9,429 nt of DNA from an uncultured bacterium. Lineage in GTDB: Bacteria > Acidobacteriota > Thermoanaerobaculia > Multivoradales > JAHEKO01. The DNA is taken from the NCBI GenBank assembly GCA_938016625.1, contig CALILB010000389.1, positions 1-9,429 of the forward strand. The letters run 5' to 3'. Below are positions 1 to 7,374 of the stretch, in pieces. The notes under the pieces are model-generated. The model did no database searches and was not told where the DNA came from. It saw only the letters and a program-made list of their open reading frames with translations. Position 1 is the stretch's first letter. Each line of letters begins with the position of its first letter. A program made the position numbers and the translations under genes.

Positions 1-998
1 CCCAGGGTGGACAGCACGGCGGCTTCGGTCAGGAAGACGAGTTGTACCTGTTTCCGCGTGGCGCCGATCGAGCGCACCAACCCTATCTCCTGGGTACGCT
101 CGCCGACGGCGATCCACATCATGGTCAGGATGCCGATCGCACCCACCAGCAGCGAGATGCCGGCGATGGCCCCCACCCCCATGGTGATGATGTTCATGAT
201 GTTGTCGAAGACCTCGAGCATGGCGGCCTGGCTGGTGATGGTGAAGTCCTCCTTACCGTCGTGGCGTTCGGTGAGGGTGACGCGGATCCGCTCGATCACC
301 GCGTCCAGAACCTGGGAGTTGTCGATCGTCAGATCGATCTCCTGGAGCTCCTCGAGATTGAAGATCCGCATGGCCTCGGAGACCGGGATCCAGGCGGAGT
401 CATCCAAATCGAATCCCAGAAACATCCCCTTGGGCTCCATCAGACCAACCACCCGATAGCGGGCTCCGGCGATCTTGACGAACTCGCCAAGGGCGCTGTC
501 GTTGCCAAAGAGCTCCCGTTTGAGCTTGGCCCCGAGCACGGCTTGGGCCGGGCCCCGCCGCGGATCCCCGGGTGGCCAGAACGAGCCGACCTGTACGGCC
601 CACTTCCAGACTTCCGGAGCCTCCGCGGTGGCGCCGTAGACGATCACGCTTCGCCCCCGGCCCCCGGCCTCGACCCGGGCCATGCCAAAGGTCACGGGCA
701 CTACCTCGTCGACACCCGGGATCCGGGTCAGGGCCTCGGAGTCGTCGATGGTGAGCTTGTGCGTCGTGCCGCCGAGGGCACCGGGCATACCCATGGTTTC
801 CGCTTTTCCAGGATTGATGGCGACGAGGTTGGTCCCGAATTGGGTGAACTGAGAGATGAGATAGACACGGGTGCCTTCGCCGATCGAGGTCAGCAGGATG
901 ACCGAGGCGATGCCGATGGCGATACCGACCATCGACAGCGCGGAGCGCAACCGGTGACCGACAATGGCTCTTACGGCGAGACGAATGAGCTCTTGCAT
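1..998 (-). CDS. MacB-type ABC transporter permease 2 (FtsX family), C-terminus beyond window edge
   Basis: This is the second permease of an ABC exporter of the MacB/LolCE/FtsX superfamily. The frame starts at ATG 998 and stays open to the left edge, giving 332 complete codons; the family usually has about 400, so the last two membrane helices and the stop are missing. Visible parts are a short cytoplasmic N-terminus (MQELIRLAVRAIVGHRLRS), a first membrane helix at about residues 20-37, a large periplasmic MacB core domain at about 40-265, a second helix at about 272-297, and the conserved cytoplasmic coupling segment GERTQEIGLVRSIGATRKQV at about 299-318. The purine-rich GAGGG overlapping the upstream gene's stop is a good ribosome site, 11 bp after that gene. 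It resembles permease 1 in layout but is clearly divergent, so the two probably form a heterodimer on the shared ATPase (inference). The substrate cannot be told from sequence. Confidence 0.93.
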   Translation of the reverse strand, partial: MQELIRLAVRAIVGHRLRSALSMVGIAIGIASVILLTSIGEGTRVYLISQFTQFGTNLVAINPGKAETMGMPGALGGTTHKLTIDDSEALTRIPGVDEVVPVTFGMARVEAGGRGRSVIVYGATAEAPEVWKWAVQVGSFWPPGDPRRGPAQAVLGAKLKRELFGNDSALGEFVKIAGARYRVVGLMEPKGMFLGFDLDDSAWIPVSEAMRIFNLEELQEIDLTIDNSQVLDAVIERIRVTLTERHDGKEDFTITSQAAMLEVFDNIMNIITMGVGAIAGISLLVGAIGILTMMWIAVGERTQEIGLVRSIGATRKQVQLVFLTEAAVLSTL

Positions 999-1009
999 GG
1001 GTCTTTCCC

Positions 1010-2209
1010 TCAGCGACCGGCCAGGGCGGCGATGGGATCGAGTCGGGTCGCCCGTCGGGCCGGTAGCAGCCCAAAGGTGACACCGACACCGACCGATATC
1101 ACCAGCGCCGCCACCACGGCCCAGGTAGGTGGACTGGCCGGCAACGCCGGGTAGAGGCGCACCAGCACACGCACTGCCAACCAGCCGAGACCCAGTCCCA
1201 CCAGGCCACCGGCCGAGGAGATCAGGGCGGCCTCGGTCAGAAAGGCGGCCAGGATCTGCCGCCGACCGACACCCAGGGCCTTGAGCAGCCCGATCTCCTT
1301 CGTCCGCTCGGAGACCGAGACCAACATCACGTTCATGATGCCGATACCGGCCACCGAGAGCGAGATGGCCGCGATGGCGCCCACGGCGAGGGTCAGCGCC
1401 CCCAGAACGGCATTGAAGGTCGACAGCACCGCATCCTGGGTGATGACCGTGATGTCCTCCTCGTCGTGTCTGTCGATAAGCAGTTGGCGGACCTCGTCCT
1501 TGGCGAGCTCCAGATCGGAGTAGGCGTGAGCTTGCACCAGAATGCGAAACAGAGAATTCTGGTTGAAGAGCTGCATCGCCGTGGCCACCGGAACGATAGC
1601 GATGTCGTCGAAGTCCATCCCCATCTTGACGCCCTGCTTCGCCAACACACCAACAACTCTCATCCGCCAGCCGGCGACGCGGACGATCTTGCCCACCGGC
1701 TCGACGCCACCAAACAGCTCCCGGGCCGTTTTATCGCCGAGAATCACCACCGGTGAGCCGCGATGAACCTCTTCGGCGGGAAGGAACTCACCGCGGGCGA
1801 TATCGAGCTGGCGAGCCTCTCGGTACTCCGGCGTGGTTCCCAAAACGGCGACCTGCCGCCTCCGTTCGTGGTAGGCCACTTCGTCGTTGGCCATCGAGAT
1901 GGGCGCCACCCGGCGCGCGGCGGGGACGAGTCGGGCTATGGCCTGGGCGTCATCGAGTGTCAGATCGTTGGGTACGCCGCCGTAACCAAACGAACCGGAG
2001 GTCTCGGTGTATCCGGGGATTACGATCAGCAGGTTGGTGCCGAGGCTAGCGAATTGGTTGACCACATAGAGCCGCGCCCCTTCGCCCAAGGCCGTGAGAA
2101 TGACCACCGCGGCCACTCCGATCGTCACCCCCAGCAGCGACAGAGCAGTGCGAAGGCTGTGGCCGGTAAGACTTTTGGCCGCAAACTTGAATATCTCCGA
2201 CGCCTTCAC
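1010..2209 (-). CDS. MacB-type ABC transporter permease 1 (FtsX family)
   Basis: Full-length permease of 399 residues in the MacB family of mechanotransmission-type ABC exporters. Helix 1 lies at about residues 20-40, a periplasmic core domain at about 42-265, helix 2 at about 270-296, then the coupling segment SERTKEIGLLKALGVGRRQ (300-318), helix 3 at about 323-350 and helix 4 at about 363-383. It ends in the typical PARRATRLDPIAAL tail. There is no fused nucleotide-binding domain, unlike E. coli MacB; the ATPase is the separate gene just upstream. The start is GTG at 2209, overlapping the ATPase stop as GTGA, and the purine-rich GAGGACGAGGG at the end of the ATPase gene serves as ribosome site, so translation is probably coupled. 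The family couples cytoplasmic ATP hydrolysis to periplasmic movement and so drives export through a partner membrane fusion protein. Substrate unknown (antibiotic, peptide, lipid or lipoprotein are all possible). Confidence 0.95.
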   Translation of the reverse strand: MKASEIFKFAAKSLTGHSLRTALSLLGVTIGVAAVVILTALGEGARLYVVNQFASLGTNLLIVIPGYTETSGSFGYGGVPNDLTLDDAQAIARLVPAARRVAPISMANDEVAYHERRRQVAVLGTTPEYREARQLDIARGEFLPAEEVHRGSPVVILGDKTARELFGGVEPVGKIVRVAGWRMRVVGVLAKQGVKMGMDFDDIAIVPVATAMQLFNQNSLFRILVQAHAYSDLELAKDEVRQLLIDRHDEEDITVITQDAVLSTFNAVLGALTLAVGAIAAISLSVAGIGIMNVMLVSVSERTKEIGLLKALGVGRRQILAAFLTEAALISSAGGLVGLGLGWLAVRVLVRLYPALPASPPTWAVVAALVISVGVGVTFGLLPARRATRLDPIAALAGR

Positions 2210-2928
2210 CCCTCGTCCTCCTCGGCCAGCATGGCGAGGATCTCGCCGATCTGGTCGCCACGGACACGGCGTTCGATGCGACCGTCGACCAGAACAACTA
2301 TCCGGTCGGCCCGATGGGCGACCTTGGGATCGTGGGTCACCACGATCAGCGTCAACCCGGCGTCGTTCATCTCGTCCAGCAGGTCGAGCACTGCTCTTCC
2401 CGATTGGCTGTCCAGATTGCCGGTGGGCTCGTCAGCCAGCAGAATCTGGGGCTGCATGACGGTTGCCCGGGCGAGAGCGACCCTTTGCCGCTCCCCTCCC
2501 GACAGCTGATCCGGATGGTGTCCGATCCGGGCCGAGAGCCCGACCGCGTCGAGGGAGGTGGTGACCCGCCGGCGACGCTCGGCTTTGGGAAGGCCGGCGA
2601 AGATCATTGGGAGCTCCACGTTCTCCGCCGCCGTCAGCCGCGGAATCAGATGGAAGAACTGAAAAACAAATCCGATCTCATGGCGGCGGACGTTGGTGAG
2701 CTCGGCCTCTTCGAGGACACCGACGTCACGTCCGTTCAACCGGTAGGAGCCACTGGTGGGCCGATCCAGGCACCCGACGATGTTGAGCAGTGTCGATTTA
2801 CCTGAGCCCGAAGGCCCCATGATCGCGACGTGCTCTCCCTCCGCTATCGTCTCGGTGACATCGACGAGGGCGTGGACCGGCTGATCCCCCACCTGAAATG
2901 TACGGGTGATGCCTTCGAGGTGAATCAT
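2206..2928 (-). CDS. ABC exporter ATPase, LolD/MacB type
   Basis: Cytoplasmic ATPase subunit of the exporter, 240 residues, typical for the LolD/MacB/FtsE group. Walker A is GPSGSGKST (38-46); the Q-loop glutamine is in FVFQ (87-90), followed by FFHLIPRLTAAENVELP, which is characteristic of this group. The ABC signature is LSGGERQRVALARA (142-155), Walker B is ILLADEPTGNLD (162-173) and the switch histidine is in VVTHD (196-200). All catalytic elements are intact. The start is ATG at 2928, 13 bp after the membrane fusion protein gene; the AGG ahead of it is a weak ribosome site. The gene overlaps the next permease by 4 bp. It ends in EEDEG, the same last five residues as the upstream fusion protein. 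It most likely energises both downstream permeases. Confidence 0.96.
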   Translation of the reverse strand: MIHLEGITRTFQVGDQPVHALVDVTETIAEGEHVAIMGPSGSGKSTLLNIVGCLDRPTSGSYRLNGRDVGVLEEAELTNVRRHEIGFVFQFFHLIPRLTAAENVELPMIFAGLPKAERRRRVTTSLDAVGLSARIGHHPDQLSGGERQRVALARATVMQPQILLADEPTGNLDSQSGRAVLDLLDEMNDAGLTLIVVTHDPKVAHRADRIVVLVDGRIERRVRGDQIGEILAMLAEEDEG

Positions 2929-2941
2929 CTATCGCCTGCCG

Positions 2942-4090
2942 TCAACCCTCGTCTTCCTCGACTCGGGCTTCGGCTCCCGCCTTCACCTCGACGCGGTCGA
3001 GGGAAGTGACCACCAGCTCTCCGGTTTCGAGGCCGCTCGTGATCTCGGCGAAGTCCCAGTTCCGCAGTCCGATCTCGACCTGTCTCTCTTCGAGCAGATC
3101 CCCGGCGAGAACCAGGACCCGATTTCCCTCCATCAGCGCCGGAGCGGGAATGCGCAGGACCTGGTCGCGAGTCCTCAGGATCACCTCCACGTCGGCCGAG
3201 GTGCCCGGCAACAGGGTTGCCGCAAATCCGGCATCGGTCAGCTCTACCTCGATCTCGACGGTGCGGTTCTGCTGTTCCAGATCCAGAACATAGGGGGCAA
3301 CACGGGTGACCTGGGCTGGAAAGGTCCGGTCGCGGTGCGAGTCGATAGTCACCCGGGCCTCCTGTCCGCTATGGATCCTGGCGGAGTCCACTTCGTCCAT
3401 AGGGGCGCTGATGAAGATCGAGGTGCGGTCGATGACATCGATGACCGGCGGGATAGGTAGCCCAGGAGGTGAAGGGGTGGTGTATTCACCGACCTCGGCC
3501 GAGACCTCGGCCAGAACACCGTCGAAGGGTGCACGGATCTTCATCTTCTCGAGTGCGGTGCGAGCGACGCCCACCGCCGCCTCGGCGCGCGACGAGTTGG
3601 CGATAGCGGCGTCGCAAGCCGCTTCGGCGGTCTTCTCCGCGCTCTCCAGCTCATCCAGAAGGTCGGTCGAGATAATTCCGTCCTCGGCGAGACGGGTGGT
3701 GCGCGCGAGCTCACGGCTGGCGCGCTCGGCCGCGAGACAGGCGCGTCGTTGCTCGGCCGCGGCGGTCCCCTGCTCCCGCTCGGCGAGCGTCAGGTGGGCC
3801 TGCTGCGAGCTGCTCTCGATACGCAGCAAGACGTCGCCCCGGCGCACCTGCTCTCCCTCACGGAAGGGCAGCTCGATGACCTGTCCGCCGATCTCCGGAG
3901 ACAGCGTGGCCCGTCTTCGGGCCTTGACCGTTCCGGCGCGAGAGTTGGTAACGGTCTCCTCCACCATGCCCACCTCGACGGCTACCACTTGCACCGGCAC
4001 CGGATCGGGCTTGAAGACGGTGACCTTCAAGACGACTCCCAAGATCACGAGGGCCGCCAGAATCCCGATTCGTATCCACCATTTACGCAT
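2942..4090 (-). CDS. Periplasmic membrane fusion protein, MacA/HlyD-like
   Basis: Periplasmic adaptor of a tripartite exporter, 382 residues, first gene of the operon. The N-terminus is a signal anchor with basic MRKWWIR followed by a hydrophobic helix at about 7-25. There is no lipobox cysteine, so it is membrane-anchored by this helix. Next come the first lipoyl half-motif (about 62-92, with GGQVIELPFREGEQVRRGD), an Ala/Glu-rich alpha-helical hairpin (about 95-183), the second lipoyl half (IRAPFDGVLAEVSAEVGEY, 185-203), a beta-barrel domain (about 220-305) and a membrane-proximal domain (about 310-375). This order is standard for RND/MacA adaptors. The hairpin would dock onto a TolC-like outer-membrane channel, which is not encoded in this window. 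The start is ATG 4090; an upstream in-register ATG runs straight into a stop, so this start is favoured. The ribosome site is weak and no clear promoter was recognised on this strand. Confidence 0.94.
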   Translation of the reverse strand: MRKWWIRIGILAALVILGVVLKVTVFKPDPVPVQVVAVEVGMVEETVTNSRAGTVKARRRATLSPEIGGQVIELPFREGEQVRRGDVLLRIESSSQQAHLTLAEREQGTAAAEQRRACLAAERASRELARTTRLAEDGIISTDLLDELESAEKTAEAACDAAIANSSRAEAAVGVARTALEKMKIRAPFDGVLAEVSAEVGEYTTPSPPGLPIPPVIDVIDRTSIFISAPMDEVDSARIHSGQEARVTIDSHRDRTFPAQVTRVAPYVLDLEQQNRTVEIEVELTDAGFAATLLPGTSADVEVILRTRDQVLRIPAPALMEGNRVLVLAGDLLEERQVEIGLRNWDFAEITSGLETGELVVTSLDRVEVKAGAEARVEEDEG

Positions 4091-4338
4091 TTTGTAACTC
4101 TAGCAAAGGAGCATATGGGCTATCCGGATCGGCCTCCTCGAGATTGAACGCGTCAAGTGATCCCTAAAGGTGCAACCGGGCCGTCTCTTCTTGTCTGAGG
4201 ACGGGTGTCCGGATACGATTGGCCCCTGTTGGATTACGTCCTGCACGCCCGAGAATTCCGACCCAGCCCCAGCTGACGCCGGCCATCTGCTGCGACGACG
4301 ACCGGTGTGGAGGTAGGGCTTGTGAGGGGGTCCGTGAG
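4091..4338. other. Divergent intergenic region between exporter operon and tdh-kbl
   Basis: This 248-bp stretch separates the leftward exporter operon from the rightward tdh-kbl genes, so promoters for both should lie here. The rightward candidate is given separately. On the minus strand a TTGACG (4158-4153) resembles a -35 box, but no acceptable -10 follows at normal spacing. The tdh frame stays open upstream to about 4219 without stops, but the sequence there does not resemble a dehydrogenase N-terminus. A weak imperfect stem (CGCCGG 4277-4282 with CCGGTG 4302-4307, 19-nt loop) lies in the probable tdh leader. I recognised no riboswitch class. Confidence 0.5.
4191..4219 (+). promoter_or_regulatory. 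Candidate sigma70-like promoter for tdh-kbl
   Basis: TTGTCT (4191-4196) and TACGAT (4214-4219) are separated by exactly 17 bp and each match four of six consensus positions. Transcription would begin near 4226 and leave a leader of about 113 nt before tdh. In GC-rich DNA such matches also arise by chance, so this is a candidate only. The same TACGAT hexamer occurs upstream of the parA-like gene on the other strand. Confidence 0.4.
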
Positions 4339-5307
4339 ATGAAGAAAGTTCTGGTTACCGGGGCACTCGGACAGATCGGCTCCGAGCTGGTTCTGGCCTT
4401 GCGCGAACGCTACGGTGTCGACAACGTGGTGGCGTCGGATATCCGCATGATGCCCGCCGGCTCAGCGGGGGAGGATGGGCCCTTCGAATACGCCGACTGC
4501 ACGCGACAGCGAGAGATTCGAGAGGTGGTGCGGAAGTACGACGTGGGAACGATCTATCACCTGGCGGCGTTGCTGTCGGCCGTAGCGGAGGAGAAGCCGC
4601 ACCTCGCCTGGGACGTCAACATGGGGGGGCTCTACCGAGTCCTCGAAGTGGCACGGCAGAACGGCTGTGCGGTCTTCTTCCCCAGCTCGATCGGAGCGTT
4701 CGGACCGGGCACGCCGAATGACAACACACCACAGGACACGATCCAACGCCCAACGACGATGTATGGCGTGACCAAGGTTTCGGGCGAGCTGCTGTGTGAC
4801 TACTACCACCTGCGCTTTGGTGTCGATACCCGCGGTGTTCGCTTTCCGGGACTGATCTCCTATGGCGCACCACCGGGTGGTGGGACGACCGACTACGCGG
4901 TGGAGATCTTCTACGAGGCGGTTCGCCACCAGAGGTACACCTGCTTTCTGGACCCGGATACGCGTCTGGATATGATGTACATGCCGGATGCCGTAAAAGC
5001 GATCATCGAGCTCATGGAGGCTGATCCCGACAAGCTCCACCATCGAAACTCGTTCAACATCACGGCCATGAACTTCACTCCGGAGGAGCTGACCCAGGCC
5101 ATCCGGAAGCATGTGCCCGGGTTTTCCATCGACTATCACGTAGATCCCGTGCGCCAGGCCATTGCCGACTCCTGGCCCGATTCCATCGACGACACCGCGG
5201 CGCGGGAGGAGTGGGGATGGGCGCCTGACTACGATCTCGAGAGCATGACCGCCGACATGTTGGAAAAGCTGACCGAGAAGCTTGCGACGCCCGGACCCAA
5301 TATCTGA
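4339..5307 (+). CDS. tdh: L-threonine 3-dehydrogenase, SDR (epimerase-like) type
   Basis: This enzyme oxidises L-threonine to 2-amino-3-ketobutyrate with NAD+, the first step of threonine conversion to glycine. The protein is 322 residues and belongs to the extended short-chain dehydrogenase family, not the zinc-dependent Tdh of E. coli. The NAD-binding GALGQIG (8-14) follows the first beta strand, and D34 in VVASDIR would bind the adenosine ribose, consistent with NAD+ over NADP+. The active-site region has PSSIGAFGP (115-123) and YGVTK, with catalytic Y142 and K146. The stretches TTDYAVEIFYEAV, YTCFLDPDTRL and MMYMPDA are hallmarks of SDR-type threonine dehydrogenases, as is the late WGWAPDYDLESMTADML. 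The start is ATG 4339 because GAGGGGG (4324-4330) sits 8 nt upstream and the Rossmann fold begins immediately; a longer frame back to 4219 has no support. kbl follows after 18 bp, confirming the pathway role. Confidence 0.93.
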   Translation: MKKVLVTGALGQIGSELVLALRERYGVDNVVASDIRMMPAGSAGEDGPFEYADCTRQREIREVVRKYDVGTIYHLAALLSAVAEEKPHLAWDVNMGGLYRVLEVARQNGCAVFFPSSIGAFGPGTPNDNTPQDTIQRPTTMYGVTKVSGELLCDYYHLRFGVDTRGVRFPGLISYGAPPGGGTTDYAVEIFYEAVRHQRYTCFLDPDTRLDMMYMPDAVKAIIELMEADPDKLHHRNSFNITAMNFTPEELTQAIRKHVPGFSIDYHVDPVRQAIADSWPDSIDDTAAREEWGWAPDYDLESMTADMLEKLTEKLATPGPNI

Positions 5308-5325
5308 CAACGGAGACCTATCACC

Positions 5326-6552
5326 ATGGCAATCGATCGCATCGAAAAAGTTCTGGCGCAAGAGCTCGAGGAGCTCGGGAGCCAGGGCACGCTCAAAGGC
5401 CAGGAGCAGGTGATCACCGATCTGTTACCGGGAGACGGTGCCGAGGGGCCCCGGTATCTGCTGGCGGGAGAGGGTGACCGCCGGTTCCTGCGGATGAACT
5501 CGAACAGCTACCTGGGGATGTCTCTGGTCCGGGAGGTCGTCGAGGCCGAGGAGAAGGCGGTGCGCACCTTTGGCACCGGTCCGGGGGCGGTACGTTTCAT
5601 CAGCGGCACCTATCAGCCCCACATCGAGCTAGAGCGCCGGCTGGCCGGGTTTCACGGCCGCGAGGCCTGCATGATCTTCAGCTCCGCCTACGCCACATCG
5701 ATGGGCGTCCTGCCACCGCTCATCACGGCGGAGACGGTTGTCGTCAGCGACGAGCTGAATCACAACTGCATCATCAACGCGATGCGGCTGGCGCGGCCCC
5801 AGGAGAAGAAGATCTACCGACACCTGGATTTAGGAGAGCTCGACACCCAGCTGGCCGAGATGGCCGGCAAGTGCCGCCGGGCGATCGTGGTAACCGATGG
5901 GATCTTTAGTATGCGGGGCGACCACGCGCCGTTGCCCGAGATCATGGCGGTGGCCCGCAAGTACGACGACCGTTTTCCCGAGAATGTCCTCGTGGTGGCG
6001 GACGACTCCCACGGGGTGGGTGCCTTTGGCGAAACCGGTCGAGGAACGGAGGAGTACACCGGCGGCGAGAGGGTGGACCTGCTGATCGCGACGCTGGGCA
6101 AGGCGCTGGGTATCAACGGAGGTTATGTCGTGGGCAGCCGGCAGATCATCGGTTACCTGCGTGAGAAATCGCCTTTCTACATCTATTCGAATCCGATAAC
6201 TCCCGCCGAAGCGGCCGCAGCCTGTGCGGCAGTGGAGATTCTCTCGGGGGCCCGCGGTCGCGAGCTTCTGGATCATCTGCGATCGATGACCGGGCGGTTC
6301 GACCAGGGGCTGGTAGATCTGGGTTTTGAAACCATCCCGGGGGAGCACCCCGTCGTACCCCTGATGGTTCGCGACACCGCCAAGACCACGGCCATGGTCG
6401 AGCATCTGTTCGGCAACGGCATACTCGCCACCGGGTTGAAGTTCCCGGTCGTGCCACAGGGCGACGAGGAGATCCGTTTTCAGATCTCCGCCGATCACTC
6501 CGCGGCCGATATCGACTACGCGCTGCAGGTGCTGTCCGACTTCAAGAGTTGA
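5326..6552 (+). CDS. kbl: 2-amino-3-ketobutyrate CoA ligase (glycine C-acetyltransferase)
   Basis: PLP-dependent alpha-oxoamine synthase of 408 residues. With the upstream dehydrogenase it would cleave 2-amino-3-ketobutyrate with CoA to glycine and acetyl-CoA in the cytoplasm. The conserved NSYLG follows at 60-64, GTGPGAVRFISGT (83-95) is the glycine-rich substrate segment, SDELNHNCII (141-150) carries the cofactor-stacking histidine, DDSHGVGAFGETGRG (226-240) carries the aspartate and histidine that hold PLP, and TLGKALG (256-262) has the Schiff-base lysine K259. All catalytic residues are present. GGAGA at 5312-5316 is a good ribosome site, 9 nt before ATG 5326. The sequence after the lysine (ALGINGGYVVG) differs from the ALGGASGG of E. 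coli Kbl, and the family also includes BioF, HemA and serine palmitoyltransferase; pairing with tdh is the main reason for this call. Confidence 0.9.
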   Translation: MAIDRIEKVLAQELEELGSQGTLKGQEQVITDLLPGDGAEGPRYLLAGEGDRRFLRMNSNSYLGMSLVREVVEAEEKAVRTFGTGPGAVRFISGTYQPHIELERRLAGFHGREACMIFSSAYATSMGVLPPLITAETVVVSDELNHNCIINAMRLARPQEKKIYRHLDLGELDTQLAEMAGKCRRAIVVTDGIFSMRGDHAPLPEIMAVARKYDDRFPENVLVVADDSHGVGAFGETGRGTEEYTGGERVDLLIATLGKALGINGGYVVGSRQIIGYLREKSPFYIYSNPITPAEAAAACAAVEILSGARGRELLDHLRSMTGRFDQGLVDLGFETIPGEHPVVPLMVRDTAKTTAMVEHLFGNGILATGLKFPVVPQGDEEIRFQISADHSAADIDYALQVLSDFKS

Positions 6553-6562
6553 AGTCGGCCGG

Positions 6563-6588
6563 CTCTCCGGTGAGTCCCTACTGGAGAG
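6563..6588. terminator. Possible hairpin between convergent kbl and tonB
   Basis: CTCTCCGGT (6563-6571) can pair with ACTGGAGAG (6580-6588) over nine base pairs, one of them a G-U wobble, around an 8-nt loop. It starts 11 bp after the kbl stop and overlaps the tonB stop codon and last codons. Position between convergent genes suits a terminator working on one or both strands, but there is no T-tract on either side, so an intrinsic terminator is not established. Confidence 0.3.
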
Positions 6589-7321
6589 AGAAACGAACGG
6601 TGAGGTTGAGATAGACGGCCACCGGTTTGCCCTCGCGGGTGGCCGGCTCGAATCTCCAGGTCTTGGCGGTATCCGCGGCGGACTCGGTAAGCCCTTCGGG
6701 CAGCCCTTTGAGAACCTTGACGTCGACTACACTCCCATCGACGTCGATCACTGCCTCGAGCAACACCACACCCTGGATCCGCGCTTGCCGGGCAGCCTCG
6801 GTGTACCGGGGTTGAGGAGCGAAGATCTTCTTGGGCGGCAGCACGTCACCACCAACCCGGAAAGGGCCGGGGCCGCTGATGCCGAATGCCGGCGGACCCT
6901 GCGGAATTCCAAAAGCCTCGTCGATGTCCGAGTCGATGTCGGCATCCGGGACGTCGATCTCTTCCACCACAATAGGCTCCGGCTCGTCGGGTGTCGGATC
7001 GGGAATGGGAATCTTCTTTGTCTTTTCGGGACGTTTTGGCAGCTGTTGCTGGCGTTGAGGTGGAGGTGGCTGAAATTGTACTTGCTGGACGACATAGGCC
7101 TCTCGCTCGGTGCCGACATAGTGAATTTCACCCCCGAGATCCGGCATGTAGACCACAAAGAAGATCAGGTGCAGGATCAGGGCCACACCGATGGCGATGC
7201 GAAGGCCCTTCTTGTCCTCCTTCTCATCGAAGTCGAGAGTCGGCACGTGCCCGAGGTGAACCCGAATGGTCTTCGGCTTCGGCTCTCTGAAACGCGACCA
7301 GGTGTAGCTCTTGTCGAACAT
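6578..7321 (-). CDS. tonB: TonB family energy-transducing protein
   Basis: TonB spans the periplasm and passes proton-motive energy from an ExbB-ExbD complex to outer-membrane TonB-dependent receptors. The protein has 247 residues. An unusually long cytoplasmic N-terminus (about 40 residues, basic then acidic) precedes a single membrane helix at about 41-58. The periplasmic linker is rich in proline (QPPPPQ, PIPDPTPDEPEP at about 104-116) and then acidic (about 118-135). The C-terminal TonB domain is at about 168-247: APQPRYTEAARQARIQGVVLLEAVIDVDGSV, then WRFEPATREGKPVAVYLNLTVRFSL. It ends normally. The start is ATG 7321; only a weak GGA precedes it. No exbB, exbD or receptor gene lies in the window. 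It is convergent with kbl and 93 bp downstream of the ParA-like gene on the same strand, so co-transcription is possible but not shown. Proteins of this shape are sometimes accessory TonBs. Confidence 0.9.
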   Translation of the reverse strand: MFDKSYTWSRFREPKPKTIRVHLGHVPTLDFDEKEDKKGLRIAIGVALILHLIFFVVYMPDLGGEIHYVGTEREAYVVQQVQFQPPPPQRQQQLPKRPEKTKKIPIPDPTPDEPEPIVVEEIDVPDADIDSDIDEAFGIPQGPPAFGISGPGPFRVGGDVLPPKKIFAPQPRYTEAARQARIQGVVLLEAVIDVDGSVVDVKVLKGLPEGLTESAADTAKTWRFEPATREGKPVAVYLNLTVRFSLQ

Positions 7322-7340
7322 CGAATTCCGATCTTGGGAA

Positions 7341-7369
7341 GCGGCCGCCGAGACCTACAGCTCGGCCGC
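7341..7369. repeat. GC-rich inverted repeat upstream of tonB
   Basis: GCGGCCG (7341-7347) is perfectly repeated in inverted form as CGGCCGC (7363-7369), with 15 nt between. Each arm contains the self-complementary CGGCCG, so it can form a hairpin or be bound by a dimeric protein. It lies about 20 bp upstream of the tonB start, in the probable tonB leader or the parA-tonB spacer. Function unknown: an attenuator, operator or chance GC-rich repeat. Confidence 0.35.
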
Positions 7370-7374
7370 CAGGC

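Noticed and set aside
42..1154. 370-codon open frame on the plus strand opposite the permease genes
   Set aside because: It is antisense to two well-supported permeases, has low-complexity Gly/Asp/His-rich composition and no family features; it is typical of open antisense frames in GC-rich DNA.
3306..4097. 263-codon plus-strand frame opposite the membrane fusion protein
   Set aside because: Ser/Arg/Ala-rich shadow of the Ala/Glu-rich coiled-coil gene on the other strand, with no domain signature.
4219..4338. N-terminal extension of tdh from TTG 4219
   Set aside because: The Rossmann fold starts at ATG 4339 with a well-placed GAGGGGG site; the extension overlaps the promoter candidate and looks like non-coding sequence.
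4462..5361. 299-codon minus-strand frame opposite tdh
   Set aside because: Antisense to a strongly recognised dehydrogenase, with biased composition and no known domain.
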